This document shows, piece after piece, positions 1 to 7,575 of a DNA stretch of 32,650 bases. Below the pieces are notes generated by a model. The model was given only the letters and a program-made list of their open reading frames with translations. It was not told the DNA's origin and did not search any database. A program made the translations under genes and the position numbers. This DNA is from JBGTFE01 sp041747435. Its GTDB lineage: Bacteria > Acidobacteriota > Blastocatellia > Pyrinomonadales > Pyrinomonadaceae. Position 1 is the first letter of the stretch. Each line of letters opens with the position of its first letter. Where the stretch lies: assembly GCA_041747435.1 (NCBI GenBank), contig JBGTFE010000099.1, positions 1-32,650 of the forward strand, read 5' to 3'.

Positions 1-1068
1 ATTCTCGTAACCGAAGGTGTGCGCGGCGAAGGCGGGATTTTGAAAAACAGCGAAGGCAAACGGTTTATGTTTAAAGATATTCCGCCGCTTTACGTTGACC
101 AAACCGCCGACACGCCCGAAGAAGGCTGGCGATATGTTACGGGCGATAAAAATGCGCGTCGTCCGCCGGAACTTTTGACACGCGATCACGTTGCGCGTTG
201 CATCGTCCGCGAAGTCAAAGCCGGACGCGGTTCGCCGCACGGCGGAGTTTTTCTCGATATTGCGTGGATCAAGGAAAAAATCTCGAACGCGCCCGAACAT
301 ATCAAGAAAAAATTGCCGAGTATGTATCATCAATTCAAACAGCTCGCCGATTTGGATATTACGACAACGCCGATGGAAGTCGGACCGACAACGCATTATA
401 TAATGGGCGGAATCCGCGTTGACGGCGACACGCAAGCGTCAACAATTCCCGGACTTTTCGCCGCCGGAGAATGTGCCGCCGGGATCAACGGCGCAAATCG
501 CCTCGGCGGAAATTCGCTTTCCGATCTTTTAGTTTTCGGCAAACGCGCCGGAGAATTCGCTGCGAAATTTGCACAGGAAAATGATTTCGGGACGATAAAC
601 GAAGCACAAATTCAAGAGCGAGTAAAATGGTCATTAGAACCGTTTGAAAAACAAAACGGCGAAAATCCGTTTGCGCTTCAAGCGGAACTGCAGGAAATGA
701 TGCAGGATTTGGTTGGAATTGTCCGCACCGAAGACGAAATGCAGCGCGCCTTAGTCGGTGTCAGAGAATTGAGAAAACGGCTCGAAAACGTCAGTGCAAC
801 GGGCAATATTGATTTTAATCCGAGTTGGCACACCGCGCTCGATCTGCATAATTTGTTAAATGTTTCCGAAGCGATAACTCTGGCGGCAATCCAGCGCAAA
901 GAATCGCGCGGCGGGCAATTCCGCGACGATTTTCCGACGAAAGTTGAAGAATTCGGCAAAATCAATTTTTCAGTCAAGAAAGGCGATGATGGGAATATGG
1001 AAATCAAATCAATTCCGATTCCCGAAATGCCGGACGAATTAAAACAAATTATCGAGGAAATGGGATGA
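1..1068 (+). CDS. sdhA: Succinate dehydrogenase/fumarate reductase flavoprotein subunit, C-terminal part
   Basis: The reading frame is open from base 1, so the N-terminal FAD-binding part lies upstream of the window. The visible 355 codons contain the family's capping and C-terminal regions: the TRDHVAR segment expected to hold the substrate-binding Arg, the HYIMGGIRVD segment with the conserved His, the FAD-binding stretch GLFAAGECAAGINGANRLGG, and a helical C-terminal domain. The enzyme oxidises succinate to fumarate in complex II, on the cytoplasmic face of the membrane. It is followed by a hairpin repeat and then by sdhB, so the two are probably co-transcribed. No membrane-anchor gene is visible downstream; sdhC may lie upstream. 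Fumarate reductase is the alternative reading. Confidence 0.95.
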   Translation: MLVTEGVRGEGGILKNSEGKRFMFKDIPPLYVDQTADTPEEGWRYVTGDKNARRPPELLTRDHVARCIVREVKAGRGSPHGGVFLDIAWIKEKISNAPEHIKKKLPSMYHQFKQLADLDITTTPMEVGPTTHYIMGGIRVDGDTQASTIPGLFAAGECAAGINGANRLGGNSLSDLLVFGKRAGEFAAKFAQENDFGTINEAQIQERVKWSLEPFEKQNGENPFALQAELQEMMQDLVGIVRTEDEMQRALVGVRELRKRLENVSATGNIDFNPSWHTALDLHNLLNVSEAITLAAIQRKESRGGQFRDDFPTKVEEFGKINFSVKKGDDGNMEIKSIPIPEMPDELKQIIEEMG

Positions 1069-1069
1069 C

Positions 1070-1174
1070 GGAGCGCGGACGCCCTCGTCCGCAATGAACG
1101 CACCAGCGTTCAAAATATTAAGTTTCGATTTTTAGATTGCTCGCGCAATCTTTGCGGACGAGGGCGTCCGCTCC
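1070..1174. repeat. REP/BIME-like hairpin element, copy 1
   Basis: This is an imperfect inverted repeat filling the sdhA-sdhB gap. The outer arms 1070-1092 and 1154-1174 are reverse complements except for a 2-nt insertion. Four short hairpins can be drawn: 7-bp stem 1075-1081/1086-1092, 6-bp stem 1096-1101/1106-1111, 6-bp stem 1135-1140/1145-1150, and 7-bp stem 1154-1160/1165-1171. It begins one base after the sdhA stop. A related copy lies at 12008-12108. Its position between co-directional genes fits REP/BIME elements, which can affect mRNA stability between cistrons. Any role here is inference. Confidence 0.85.
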
Positions 1175-1187
1175 ATGATAGAAAAAA

Positions 1188-1934
1188 ATGGCAAAAGCAA
1201 CATTTAAAATCTGGCGCGGCAATTATGAGGGCGGCGAATTTAAATCCTACGACACCGAAATTTCCGAAGGAATGGTCGTCCTGGACGCGGTTTTGCAGAT
1301 TCAGGGCGAGCAAGCCGGAGATTTAGCGTGTCGTTGGAATTGCAAGGCGGGAAAATGCGGTTCGTGTTCGGCGGAAATTAACGGCAATCCGAAGCTGATG
1401 TGTATGACGCGGATGAACACTTTGCCGCAGGACGAGCCGATAACGGTCGAACCGATGAAGGCGTTTCCGTTGATGAAAGATTTGGTCACGGACGTTTCGT
1501 GGAACTACGAAGTTAAGAAAAAGATCAAAAAATTTACACCGCGTCCGCCTGATGCCTCGGACGGAACTTGGCGAATGCAACAGGAAGATATTGACCGTGT
1601 GCAGGAATTTCGCAAATGTATCGAATGTTTTTTGTGTCAGGACGTTTGCCACGTTTTGCGCGACCATCATAAACACGAAGAATTTATCGGACCGCGATTT
1701 CTCGTCTATGCGGCGGCGCTTGAAATGCATCCGCTCGACACCGAAGACCGGTTAAAAGATTTGAAAGATGAATCAAACATTGGTTACTGCAACATTACAA
1801 AATGCTGTACGACGGTTTGCCCGGAAAATATTACGATAACGGACAACGCGATCATTCCCTTAAAAGAGCGCGTCGTTGACGAATTTTATGATCCGATCAC
1901 GAAATTTGTAAGGTTGTTTCGCAAGAAAAAGTAA
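1188..1934 (+). CDS. sdhB: Succinate dehydrogenase/fumarate reductase iron-sulfur subunit
   Basis: This 248-residue protein carries the three Fe-S clusters that pass electrons from the flavin to the quinone site of complex II. The [2Fe-2S] ligands fit C52, C57, C60 and C72 in a plant-ferredoxin-like N-terminal domain. C144, C147, C150 and C211 fit the [4Fe-4S] cluster, and C154, C201 and C207 the [3Fe-4S] cluster; the spacing 201/207/211 matches that of E. coli SdhB. There is an extra adjacent cysteine at C206. The ATG at 1188 follows the hairpin repeat with only an A-rich leader and no clear Shine-Dalgarno. The stop overlaps the next start (TAATG). Confidence 0.95.
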   Translation: MAKATFKIWRGNYEGGEFKSYDTEISEGMVVLDAVLQIQGEQAGDLACRWNCKAGKCGSCSAEINGNPKLMCMTRMNTLPQDEPITVEPMKAFPLMKDLVTDVSWNYEVKKKIKKFTPRPPDASDGTWRMQQEDIDRVQEFRKCIECFLCQDVCHVLRDHHKHEEFIGPRFLVYAAALEMHPLDTEDRLKDLKDESNIGYCNITKCCTTVCPENITITDNAIIPLKERVVDEFYDPITKFVRLFRKKK

Positions 1935-2425
1935 TGTTTGAATTGAAATTGTTACATAAAGAAGCGGTTCCAGCGGCGCTCGAAAAAGCGAAGCATTACC
2001 GTTTGCTTAACGAACCGGGCGCGGCGGAAAGCATTTGTCTTGATATTTTGCAGATAGAGCCGGACAATCAGGATGCGCTCGTAACCCTAGTTTTAGCGAT
2101 GAGCGACCGATTTGCAAAAGATTACGCGGTCGGCGACGCGCAGATCAAACATTATCTCGATCAAATCTCCGATGAATACGAACGAACGTATTACTCAGGC
2201 ATCATCTACGAACGCCGCGCCAAAGCCGTTCTCGATAAAAATAATCCCGGAACCGAAACGACAGCTTATGAGTTTTTCCGGCAGGCAATGAGCTGGTTTG
2301 AAAAGGCTGAAGCAATTCGTCCGGCGGGAAATGACGATGCCATTCTGCGTTGGAACGGCTGCGCGCGCATCATCAATCGAAACAAGCTTGCGCCGCGCGC
2401 AATGGATGCGGATTTCTTGGAATAA
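1934..2425 (+). CDS. TPR-like protein, function unknown
   Basis: The start overlaps the sdhB stop by one base (TAATG), so translation is probably coupled to complex II. The 163-residue product has no signal peptide. It is rich in helical segments with TPR character: one around residues 15-55 (ALEKAKHYRLLNEPGAAESI and following), and a second helical pair around residues 70-120 that includes YYSGIIYERRAKAVLDKN. It may act as a scaffold or assembly partner. The link to succinate dehydrogenase rests only on gene order. A strong terminator-like hairpin follows within 3 bases, closing the operon. Confidence 0.75.
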   Translation: MFELKLLHKEAVPAALEKAKHYRLLNEPGAAESICLDILQIEPDNQDALVTLVLAMSDRFAKDYAVGDAQIKHYLDQISDEYERTYYSGIIYERRAKAVLDKNNPGTETTAYEFFRQAMSWFEKAEAIRPAGNDDAILRWNGCARIINRNKLAPRAMDADFLE

Positions 2426-2427
2426 GA

Positions 2428-2466
2428 AAAGGCAGAGCGGCTTCAAAACTCTGCCTTTCTCTTGTG
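2428..2466 (+). terminator. Rho-independent terminator of the sdh operon
   Basis: A perfect 10-bp stem (2428-2437 paired with 2449-2458) with an 11-nt loop is followed by a T-rich run. It starts 3 bases after the TPR gene's stop. Confidence 0.8.
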
Positions 2467-2596
2467 AGGTCGAAGGAGGAGAAGAGAAATTTTCATTTTC
2501 CGCTTTCTCGGCTAGTGTTCGACGTTGCGCGAGATCTATTTGTAAAATCCTTTTTCTCTATTTACAAACGTCCCAAAGGCTTCCGGAAACTATCAT

Positions 2597-2623
2597 TTTT
2601 TTACGACGCAATTTCGTAAAAAA
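2597..2623. promoter_or_regulatory. Perfect 10-bp inverted repeat upstream of rarA
   Basis: TTTTTTACGA at 2597-2606 is the exact reverse complement of 2614-2623, with a 7-nt spacer. It lies just upstream of the rarA -10 box. It could be an operator or a weak bidirectional terminator; the sequence does not decide. Confidence 0.45.
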
Positions 2624-2633
2624 TTGTGAGATG

Positions 2634-2662
2634 ACGTTTTTTGATCTGACTTCCGCTATAAT
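2634..2662 (+). promoter_or_regulatory. Probable rarA promoter with consensus -10
   Basis: A perfect TATAAT sits at 2657-2662, 20 bases before the rarA ATG at 2682. At 17-18 bp spacing the -35 position (around 2633-2639, ACGTTT) is a poor match, so an activator or a different -35 preference is possible. Confidence 0.5.
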
Positions 2663-2681
2663 ATTTTCAACCAAAGACGTT

Positions 2682-3827
2682 ATGGAGCCGCTGGCAAACA
2701 AGATCAGACCGCAAACGCTCGAGGAATTTGTCGGGCAGGAACATCTCGTCGGCGCAGGAAAGCCGCTGCGTTTGGCGATCGAACACGGGTTGGTTTTTTC
2801 ATTCGTACTCTGGGGAACGCCGGGAAGCGGCAAAACGACCCTTGCGCGGATCTATGCCGGCGCTATTAATGCCGATTTTCACGAACTTTCGGCGGTTTCC
2901 GCCGGCAAAGACGACATTCGTAAAATTATCAAAAAACCGCAGGAAGACGAACGCCCGCGTGTTTTGTTTCTCGACGAAATTCATCGTTTTAATAAAGCGC
3001 AACAGGATTTTCTGCTTCCGTTCGTCGAATCGGGCGACCTCGTTTTGATCGGCGCAACGACGGAGAATCCGAGCTTCGAGATAATTTCCGCGCTTCTTTC
3101 TCGTCTGCGCGTTTTTGTTTTAGAAGAATTGAGCGATTCCGATATGTTGCAGATCATTGAACGCACCGGTTTTGATTTGGACAAAAAAGCACAGGATTGG
3201 CTCGTCCGAATGGCAAACGGAGACGCGCGGCAGGCGATCACAATGATCGAGAATGCATCACGGCTTTACGATGTAATTACGATTGAAACGCTCACGGAAA
3301 CTCTTCAATCGAAGTTCCTGCGATACGACAAAAAAGGCGAGGAACATTACAACGTCATCAGCGCCTTTATCAAATCGATGCGCGCTTCGCAGCCGGACGC
3401 CGCGCTTTATTATTTGGCTCGCATGATCGAATCGGGTGAAGATCCGAAATTTATCGCGCGCCGAATGGTGATCTTTGCTTCCGAAGATATTGGGCTTGCG
3501 CAGCCGACGGCGCTCGTCGTTGCCAACGCCGTTTTTCGCGCGGTTGAAACCATCGGCTTGCCCGAATGCACGCTGAATCTTGCGCACGGTACTGCTTATC
3601 TCGCAAACGCTCCGAAAAATCGCGATTCATGCGATGCCTATTCGGTGGCGCTCGAAGATGTGAAGAAATACGGCAACCTTCCGGTTCCTTTGAAAATCCG
3701 CAATGCGCCGACCAAATCGTTGAAACGTTTGAAATACGGCGAAGGATACGAGATGTATTCGAAAGCCGATCTGCTTCCTGAAAAACTCAAAAGCAAAACC
3801 TATCTCACACCAAAAAAAGAAAGCTAA
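2682..3827 (+). CDS. rarA: Replication-associated recombination protein RarA (MgsA), AAA+ ATPase
   Basis: RarA/MgsA/WHIP-family AAA+ proteins act at stalled replication forks. The ATG at 2682 is chosen because the protein then begins MEPLANKIRPQTLEEFVGQ, the expected family start. The frame stays open to 2298, but the extra residues look random and cross the terminator. Numbered from 2682, Walker A is GTPGSGKTT (45-53), Walker B LFLDEIH (95-101), sensor 1 GATTENPSF (124-132), with candidate Arg-finger residues R141/R143. A C-terminal tetramerisation/lid region follows. At 381 residues it is somewhat shorter than the roughly 430-450 usual for the family. It appears monocistronic with its own promoter. 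Confidence 0.93.
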   Translation: MEPLANKIRPQTLEEFVGQEHLVGAGKPLRLAIEHGLVFSFVLWGTPGSGKTTLARIYAGAINADFHELSAVSAGKDDIRKIIKKPQEDERPRVLFLDEIHRFNKAQQDFLLPFVESGDLVLIGATTENPSFEIISALLSRLRVFVLEELSDSDMLQIIERTGFDLDKKAQDWLVRMANGDARQAITMIENASRLYDVITIETLTETLQSKFLRYDKKGEEHYNVISAFIKSMRASQPDAALYYLARMIESGEDPKFIARRMVIFASEDIGLAQPTALVVANAVFRAVETIGLPECTLNLAHGTAYLANAPKNRDSCDAYSVALEDVKKYGNLPVPLKIRNAPTKSLKRLKYGEGYEMYSKADLLPEKLKSKTYLTPKKES

Positions 3828-3902
3828 CCGAGCAAATTGGAAATTACGCGCCGGTTTTTGTATTCTATTTAATGCCTCTAGTGAGTCGCTTTTGGTTGCG
3901 TT

Positions 3903-4265
3903 ATGTCGAAAACGGTTCTCATAGTTGAAGATTACGCGGATGCCCGAACGATGATGAAGTTCCTGCTGCAGAGATACGGGTACGACGTTATTGAAGCGGA
4001 AAACGGGCAACAGGCGGTGGACCGCGTCAAAGACAACCCGCCGGATTTGATATTAATGGACCTTTCTCTCCCGGTAATGGACGGTTTGACGGCGACGCAG
4101 ATCATCCGCAAATGCGACGGCGTCGGGAAAATTCCGATCATCGCCGTAACCGCGTACGGCAATTCCTATTATCGCCAGGCGATCGAAGCAGGCTGCGACG
4201 ATCTGATCAATAAACCGCTTGATTTTAATAACCTCGAACCGATTCTCGAACAATATCTCCAGTAA
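3903..4265 (+). CDS. Stand-alone response regulator receiver domain (CheY-like)
   Basis: This 120-residue single-domain receiver has the acidic pair E9-D10, phospho-acceptor D53 (LMDLSLPVMDG), T83 at the switch position and K104 (NKPLD). There is no output domain, so it must signal through a protein partner. No histidine kinase is adjacent, and the Ser/Thr kinase in the window is about 20 kb away, so the cognate kinase is unknown. The ATG at 3903 gives the normal domain start, although no Shine-Dalgarno is visible. Confidence 0.9.
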   Translation: MSKTVLIVEDYADARTMMKFLLQRYGYDVIEAENGQQAVDRVKDNPPDLILMDLSLPVMDGLTATQIIRKCDGVGKIPIIAVTAYGNSYYRQAIEAGCDDLINKPLDFNNLEPILEQYLQ

Positions 4266-4318
4266 TCCGATACTGTTTTCGATTAAATGTAACGAGCAAA
4301 ACTATTCCCGATCAATGC

Positions 4319-4384
4319 AAAGATCCCGCCGAACGAAATGCCGGGGAGCGTCCAAACTACAAAAAGGATCAAGGCGGGTCTTTT
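4319..4384 (+). terminator. Possible terminator of the receiver gene
   Basis: AAAGATCCCGCC (4319-4330) pairs with GGCGGGTCTTT (4373-4383) apart from a one-base bulge, and the right arm runs into TTTT. The roughly 42-nt loop is long for an intrinsic terminator. No gene is supported between 4266 and 4426. Confidence 0.35.
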
Positions 4385-4426
4385 GTATCGTGCCAAGTTG
4401 GATAAAATTGTCCTGATGGTCACTTT

Positions 4427-5455
4427 CTATTTTATAAACGGATAGTTATCATCTAATGCAAACTTGTTCAGAAAATATTTGTCGCGCCATTTGGGATTTA
4501 TCTCGTCGAGCAATAACCCTTCGACGGCGCCGAACGGATAAAAAACCGTCCGTTCCCATTCGGACAAATCCAGTTCGCTCATCTCGCGCAGCGTCGTTTT
4601 TAGCAATCTATCTGATTCACTTTTAAATGGCGTAAAGTCGTGTAGTTGTCGAAAAGCCCTGCTCGGTTTAAGTTTTCGAGCGGCGATCTCCGCCATCCGA
4701 TATTGCGTATAACGAGCAATCCCTTCCTGCCAAAATTGGAAAGAGGCATATCTGTAATCGTCAACGTTGAGCATCGATTCGAATTCCTTTCGCGATTGCA
4801 AATATTCGGCGAATTTTGCTTTTGAGTCGTTCCCCTTGCGCGCATCGTACGCCGCGGTAAGCCGGTCGGTGAGTTTTCTAAATTTGTCGACTACTTCCTG
4901 CTTTTTGTATGGAAATGGAAAATTGATCTGCCACATTCCGGACGTATCGCCGCGAGCAAGGTTCAAGGCTGCAACATCATCAAAATAGGTCGGCTTCGAG
5001 TATTGCAACTGATGGAAATGTTCAGGTATAACGACGAAAACCCAGCGGGTTGAGGTCTTATCCGTAGTGTTTTCTGCCTTGCCGACAATGATGACGGGAG
5101 TTCGGTCAAATGCCGGAAACGTAGCCAGAAAATCTTTTTGAAATTTTCGAGGACGCACAAAGACTTCACTCTTTAAGAGTTTGTCATAGCCGATCGACTT
5201 AAATTCATCCGAAGGTTTCGGATGGCGAATCAGGAACTCGTTATCGTCGGTCACGAAAAGCATCCCGAACGGTGCTTTATCCCATTCGGACCATAATTGG
5301 TTTTGGATTTTTTCGACTATGCGGTAGGCTTCGGCGATCCGAATACGATCAATATCGGCAATCGATGGTTTGCTCTGCTGCGCGGCACCAGAGCCGCACA
5401 ACGCAAACCAAAGCATTAAGAACCCAAAAACTCTCTTCATTTCAAATTGCTGCAT
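4427..5455 (-). CDS. Secreted protein, function unknown, with degenerate metallopeptidase-like motifs
   Basis: This 342-residue product begins with a signal peptide: a hydrophobic core around residues 10-20 and likely cleavage near GSGAA|QQ (about residue 25). An alternative start at 5440 (MKRVF) would give a tidier signal peptide. I do not recognise the family. PEHFHQLQ at 144-151 looks like a zinc-peptidase HExxH in which the first His is Pro. FWQEGIARYTQYRMAEIAA (241-259) resembles the helix bearing the third, Glu, ligand of gluzincins. The rest is mixed alpha/beta. The gene stands alone between a convergent receiver gene and a gene-free stretch. It may be an inactive or divergent peptidase-like protein. 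Confidence 0.8.
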   Translation of the reverse strand: MQQFEMKRVFGFLMLWFALCGSGAAQQSKPSIADIDRIRIAEAYRIVEKIQNQLWSEWDKAPFGMLFVTDDNEFLIRHPKPSDEFKSIGYDKLLKSEVFVRPRKFQKDFLATFPAFDRTPVIIVGKAENTTDKTSTRWVFVVIPEHFHQLQYSKPTYFDDVAALNLARGDTSGMWQINFPFPYKKQEVVDKFRKLTDRLTAAYDARKGNDSKAKFAEYLQSRKEFESMLNVDDYRYASFQFWQEGIARYTQYRMAEIAARKLKPSRAFRQLHDFTPFKSESDRLLKTTLREMSELDLSEWERTVFYPFGAVEGLLLDEINPKWRDKYFLNKFALDDNYPFIK

Positions 5456-5965
5456 ATTTTCACTTTATGCATAGTTTCGAAGCTAATCTTTCTCTATTGA
5501 TTTGCTGGCGTACGACGTTTACTCTTTCGTTAAGTTTCATGTTTTTGGAAACAGTTGCAGTCTAACCGGCGACGCAATTTTTCCATTTCGTTAATTTTCG
5601 CACGGGTTCGATGAAATTACAGTAATGGTTCGTCCATTTTGATCTCGTCTTTAAGAAAGACGCGCCCAAGTTGTATTAAGTTTCTTCGCTTAGCTAAATT
5701 TATCCTTGGTCATCTGCTTTTACTGAGATTCAGCTCCTTTCTTGCTGCGTTTTGCTTAAAGAAAACGCCGAATTACTCGATGTAATTCCGCCTGCTGGTC
5801 ATTCATTATGTAAAGCCGCGATTTTGACAAACTCAAGGCGCTTACTCGCTTCGGCAGCTCCACTCCAACTGTCTAGAACATAAGTTCCCCATATAATCCT
5901 TGTTTTCCTCAACGAAATACGACTAATCGTCAAAGCCGGCTTAAAATTTCGGCACGTTTTGAAAC
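5456..5965. other. Gene-free stretch
   Basis: No convincing coding sequence was found on either strand. A 32-codon frame at 5468-5566 has no ribosome site and no coding character. A 7-bp inverted repeat at 5770-5776/5782-5788, followed on the minus strand by a T-rich run, could be a backup terminator downstream of the tRNA. The part next to 5455 should contain the promoter of the secreted protein, but no clear boxes were seen. Confidence 0.5.
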
Positions 5966-5996
5966 CAAAAACAAAAGGGCACCTTTCGCGATGCCC
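5966..5996 (-). terminator. Terminator of the tRNA-Ala unit
   Basis: On the minus strand, GGGCATC (5990-5996) pairs with GGTGCCC (5977-5983), including one G-U pair, around a 6-nt loop. TTTTGTTTTT follows. It lies 17 bases past the tRNA CCA end. Confidence 0.85.
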
Positions 5997-6013
5997 TAAG
6001 TTATTGAAAATAT

Positions 6014-6089
6014 TGGTGGAGACAAGGGGGATCGAACCCCTGACCTCATGAATGCCATTCATGCGCTCTCCCAGCTGAGCTATGTCCCC
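6014..6089 (-). tRNA. tRNA-Ala (anticodon GGC)
   Basis: The 76-nt minus-strand gene folds as a full cloverleaf. The acceptor stem GGGGACA pairs with TGTCTCC (one G-U), the D arm is GCTCAGCTGGGAGAGC, and the T arm contains GGTTCGATCC. The anticodon stem CATGA/TCATG encloses the loop ATGGCAT, giving anticodon GGC with U33 and A37. The discriminator is A73 and the CCA end is encoded (6014-6016). It reads GCC and, by wobble, GCU alanine codons. It has its own promoter and terminator. Confidence 0.96.
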
Positions 6090-6130
6090 GATCTTGATTT
6101 CAAACGCCGACTTGAAATCGGCAAAGACTG

Positions 6131-6159
6131 AATTTATCGAAAATACGATAAAGCGTCAA
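6131..6159 (-). promoter_or_regulatory. Promoter of tRNA-Ala
   Basis: On the minus strand TTGACG (6154-6159) and TAAATT (6131-6136) are separated by exactly 17 bp, about 40 bp before the tRNA 5' end. A small 5-bp hairpin (6106-6110/6118-6122) lies in the 5' leader. Confidence 0.8.
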
Positions 6160-6160
6160 G

Positions 6161-6943
6161 TTATTTGCCCTTGAAATTCGGCTTTCTTTTTTCAAGAAAC
6201 GCCGAAACGCCCTCGGTTTTGTCTTCGGTCGAAAAACATATCGCAAACAGATCGACTTCGCGGCGCAAACCTTCATCGAGATTCGAGCGCGACGCGAATT
6301 TCACGGCTTCCTTCGACAGTTGAAGCGCGATCGGCGCTTTTTCCGCGATCTTCGCTGCGAATTCCAGAGTCTTTGCTTCGAGCTCTTCAAGCGGAAAAAC
6401 ATAATTGACCAAACCGAAATCTAACGCCTTTTGCGCATCGATCATATCGCCCGATAGAATTATTTCCATCGCCCTGCCTTCGCCGACAAGCCGCGTCAAA
6501 CGCTGAGTTCCGCCGCCGCCCGGAATTATTCCGAGGTTGATTTCCGGCTGCGCAAATCTCGCGTTTTCGCTGCAAATTCTTATATCGCAAGCTAATGCGA
6601 GTTCGTTTCCGCCGCCGAGACAAAATCCGTTTATCATCGCGATCACGGGTTTTGGGAAATTATCGATCGTATTAAAAAGCGTTTTTTCGTGAAACAGATC
6701 GCGCTGCGTTACGGGAGTTTGCCCGGCAAACTCGCTGATATCAGCGCCTGCGACGAAAGATTTTTCGCCCGCGCCGGTTATAACGACAACGCGAACGGAA
6801 TCATCCTTTCGTAATTCTTCCAGCGCCGCAACGCCTTCTTTATGAACGTTCGAATTCAAAGCGTTGAGCTTTTCCGTGCGATTGATCGTTAGAATTGCGA
6901 CTTTATCTCGCTTTTCGATCAAAATGGTTTCGTGATCGCTCAT
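6161..6943 (-). CDS. Enoyl-CoA hydratase/isomerase (crotonase) family protein
   Basis: This 260-residue crotonase probably hydrates 2-enoyl-CoA in beta-oxidation or a related CoA pathway. The oxyanion-hole segments are SFVAGADISEF (62-72) and GFCLGGGNELALACD (106-120). The two catalytic acids are expected at E114 (GGGNEL) and E134 (PEINLG), and both are present; the typical IIPGGGGTQRL follows. The start is placed at 6943 (MSDHETI). The frame extends 24 codons further, but those are encoded by a 7-bp repeat and look non-coding. The exact substrate cannot be read from the sequence. The tRNA promoter abuts its stop. Confidence 0.92.
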   Translation of the reverse strand: MSDHETILIEKRDKVAILTINRTEKLNALNSNVHKEGVAALEELRKDDSVRVVVITGAGEKSFVAGADISEFAGQTPVTQRDLFHEKTLFNTIDNFPKPVIAMINGFCLGGGNELALACDIRICSENARFAQPEINLGIIPGGGGTQRLTRLVGEGRAMEIILSGDMIDAQKALDFGLVNYVFPLEELEAKTLEFAAKIAEKAPIALQLSKEAVKFASRSNLDEGLRREVDLFAICFSTEDKTEGVSAFLEKRKPNFKGK

Positions 6944-6954
6944 AATTTCAGTTG

Positions 6955-6975
6955 TAAATCGCAAATCGTAAATCG
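6955..6975. repeat. Three 7-bp tandem units (TAAATCG type)
   Basis: Three units, TAAATCG, CAAATCG and TAAATCG, run head to tail in the gap upstream of the crotonase start. It is the shortest of four 7-bp-period loci in this window. Confidence 0.6.
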
Positions 6976-7027
6976 TGTATAGAAAAAATTCAACCAGACA
7001 CAATTTACGATCCAATTTCGCGAAATC

Positions 7028-7408
7028 TTAGTTTTCTGCCTCTTCTTCCGGTGCCTTGTCGTCAGCCACCCAAGCAACAAACAGCCGCAGCCAATTGTCT
7101 TTCGGCTCGAGTATTTGGACGCCGACGCGCGCGGTTCCGTTTGCAATAGGCGTGACGCGGATAACAAGCGCTTTAACTTCAACCGGAACGCCGTCGGGGC
7201 GATGCGAGCGAAGATACAAATTTTCACCCGCCGAAATTTTCTGATTCAAATGAAAAAGCGCGCCGGTCGTCGAAATATCGTCGGTTTCGGTCGGCTCGCT
7301 CCACGCAGCGCCGTCGTCCGCGCGCCCCGAAACGACAACGGGCAAACGCAGCGCCATCCGTAAAGCGAAGCGTTTTTCTTCAAATTGAGCTTGAAGGTTG
7401 GTCGACAT
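7028..7408 (-). CDS. PilZ-domain protein, putative c-di-GMP receptor
   Basis: This 126-residue single PilZ domain shows both c-di-GMP-binding signatures: RxxxR at R13-R17 (RFALR) and DxSxxG at D44-G49 (DISTTG), about 27 residues apart as usual. A C-terminal beta strand segment (RVGVQIL) and an acidic tail follow. PilZ proteins of this size act as c-di-GMP-dependent adaptors for motility, polysaccharide or secretion machines. No partner gene is adjacent. It is divergent from trxB and may be co-transcribed with the downstream crotonase (85-base gap). Confidence 0.9.
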   Translation of the reverse strand: MSTNLQAQFEEKRFALRMALRLPVVVSGRADDGAAWSEPTETDDISTTGALFHLNQKISAGENLYLRSHRPDGVPVEVKALVIRVTPIANGTARVGVQILEPKDNWLRLFVAWVADDKAPEEEAEN

Positions 7409-7540
7409 TAAAAAGTTCGGAAATCCGTGAATAAAATGCGTAAAACGGAATTATTCTAGCACGAAACGCCGTGAATGAGACAACTATCGCAAAAATTTTC
7501 GTGCAGGTTTCAATATTCGACTATTTTGATGTATGACGGC

Positions 7541-7546
7541 TATACT
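7541..7546 (+). promoter_or_regulatory. Candidate -10 box for trxB
   Basis: TATACT lies 29 bases before the trxB ATG in the divergent PilZ-trxB gap (7409-7575). The best -35 candidate is a weak TTCGAC at 7516-7521 with 19-bp spacing. Confidence 0.4.
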
Positions 7547-7575
7547 ATTTAAGAAACGGTGTCGTTAAAAAATTT

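Noticed and set aside
2298..2681. Upstream extension of the rarA frame
   Set aside because: It crosses the terminator at 2428-2466 and the promoter, and its residues do not resemble RarA, which starts with MEPLANKIRP at 2682.
5468..5566. Short plus-strand frame of 32 codons
   Set aside because: There is no ribosome site, no coding bias, and it overlaps the expected promoter region of the minus-strand gene.
5799..6062. Minus-strand open frame overlapping the tRNA
   Set aside because: It runs through the tRNA and its terminator and has no family resemblance.
6944..7015. N-terminal extension of the crotonase
   Set aside because: It is encoded largely by the heptamer region. MSDHETI at 6943 gives a normal family start.
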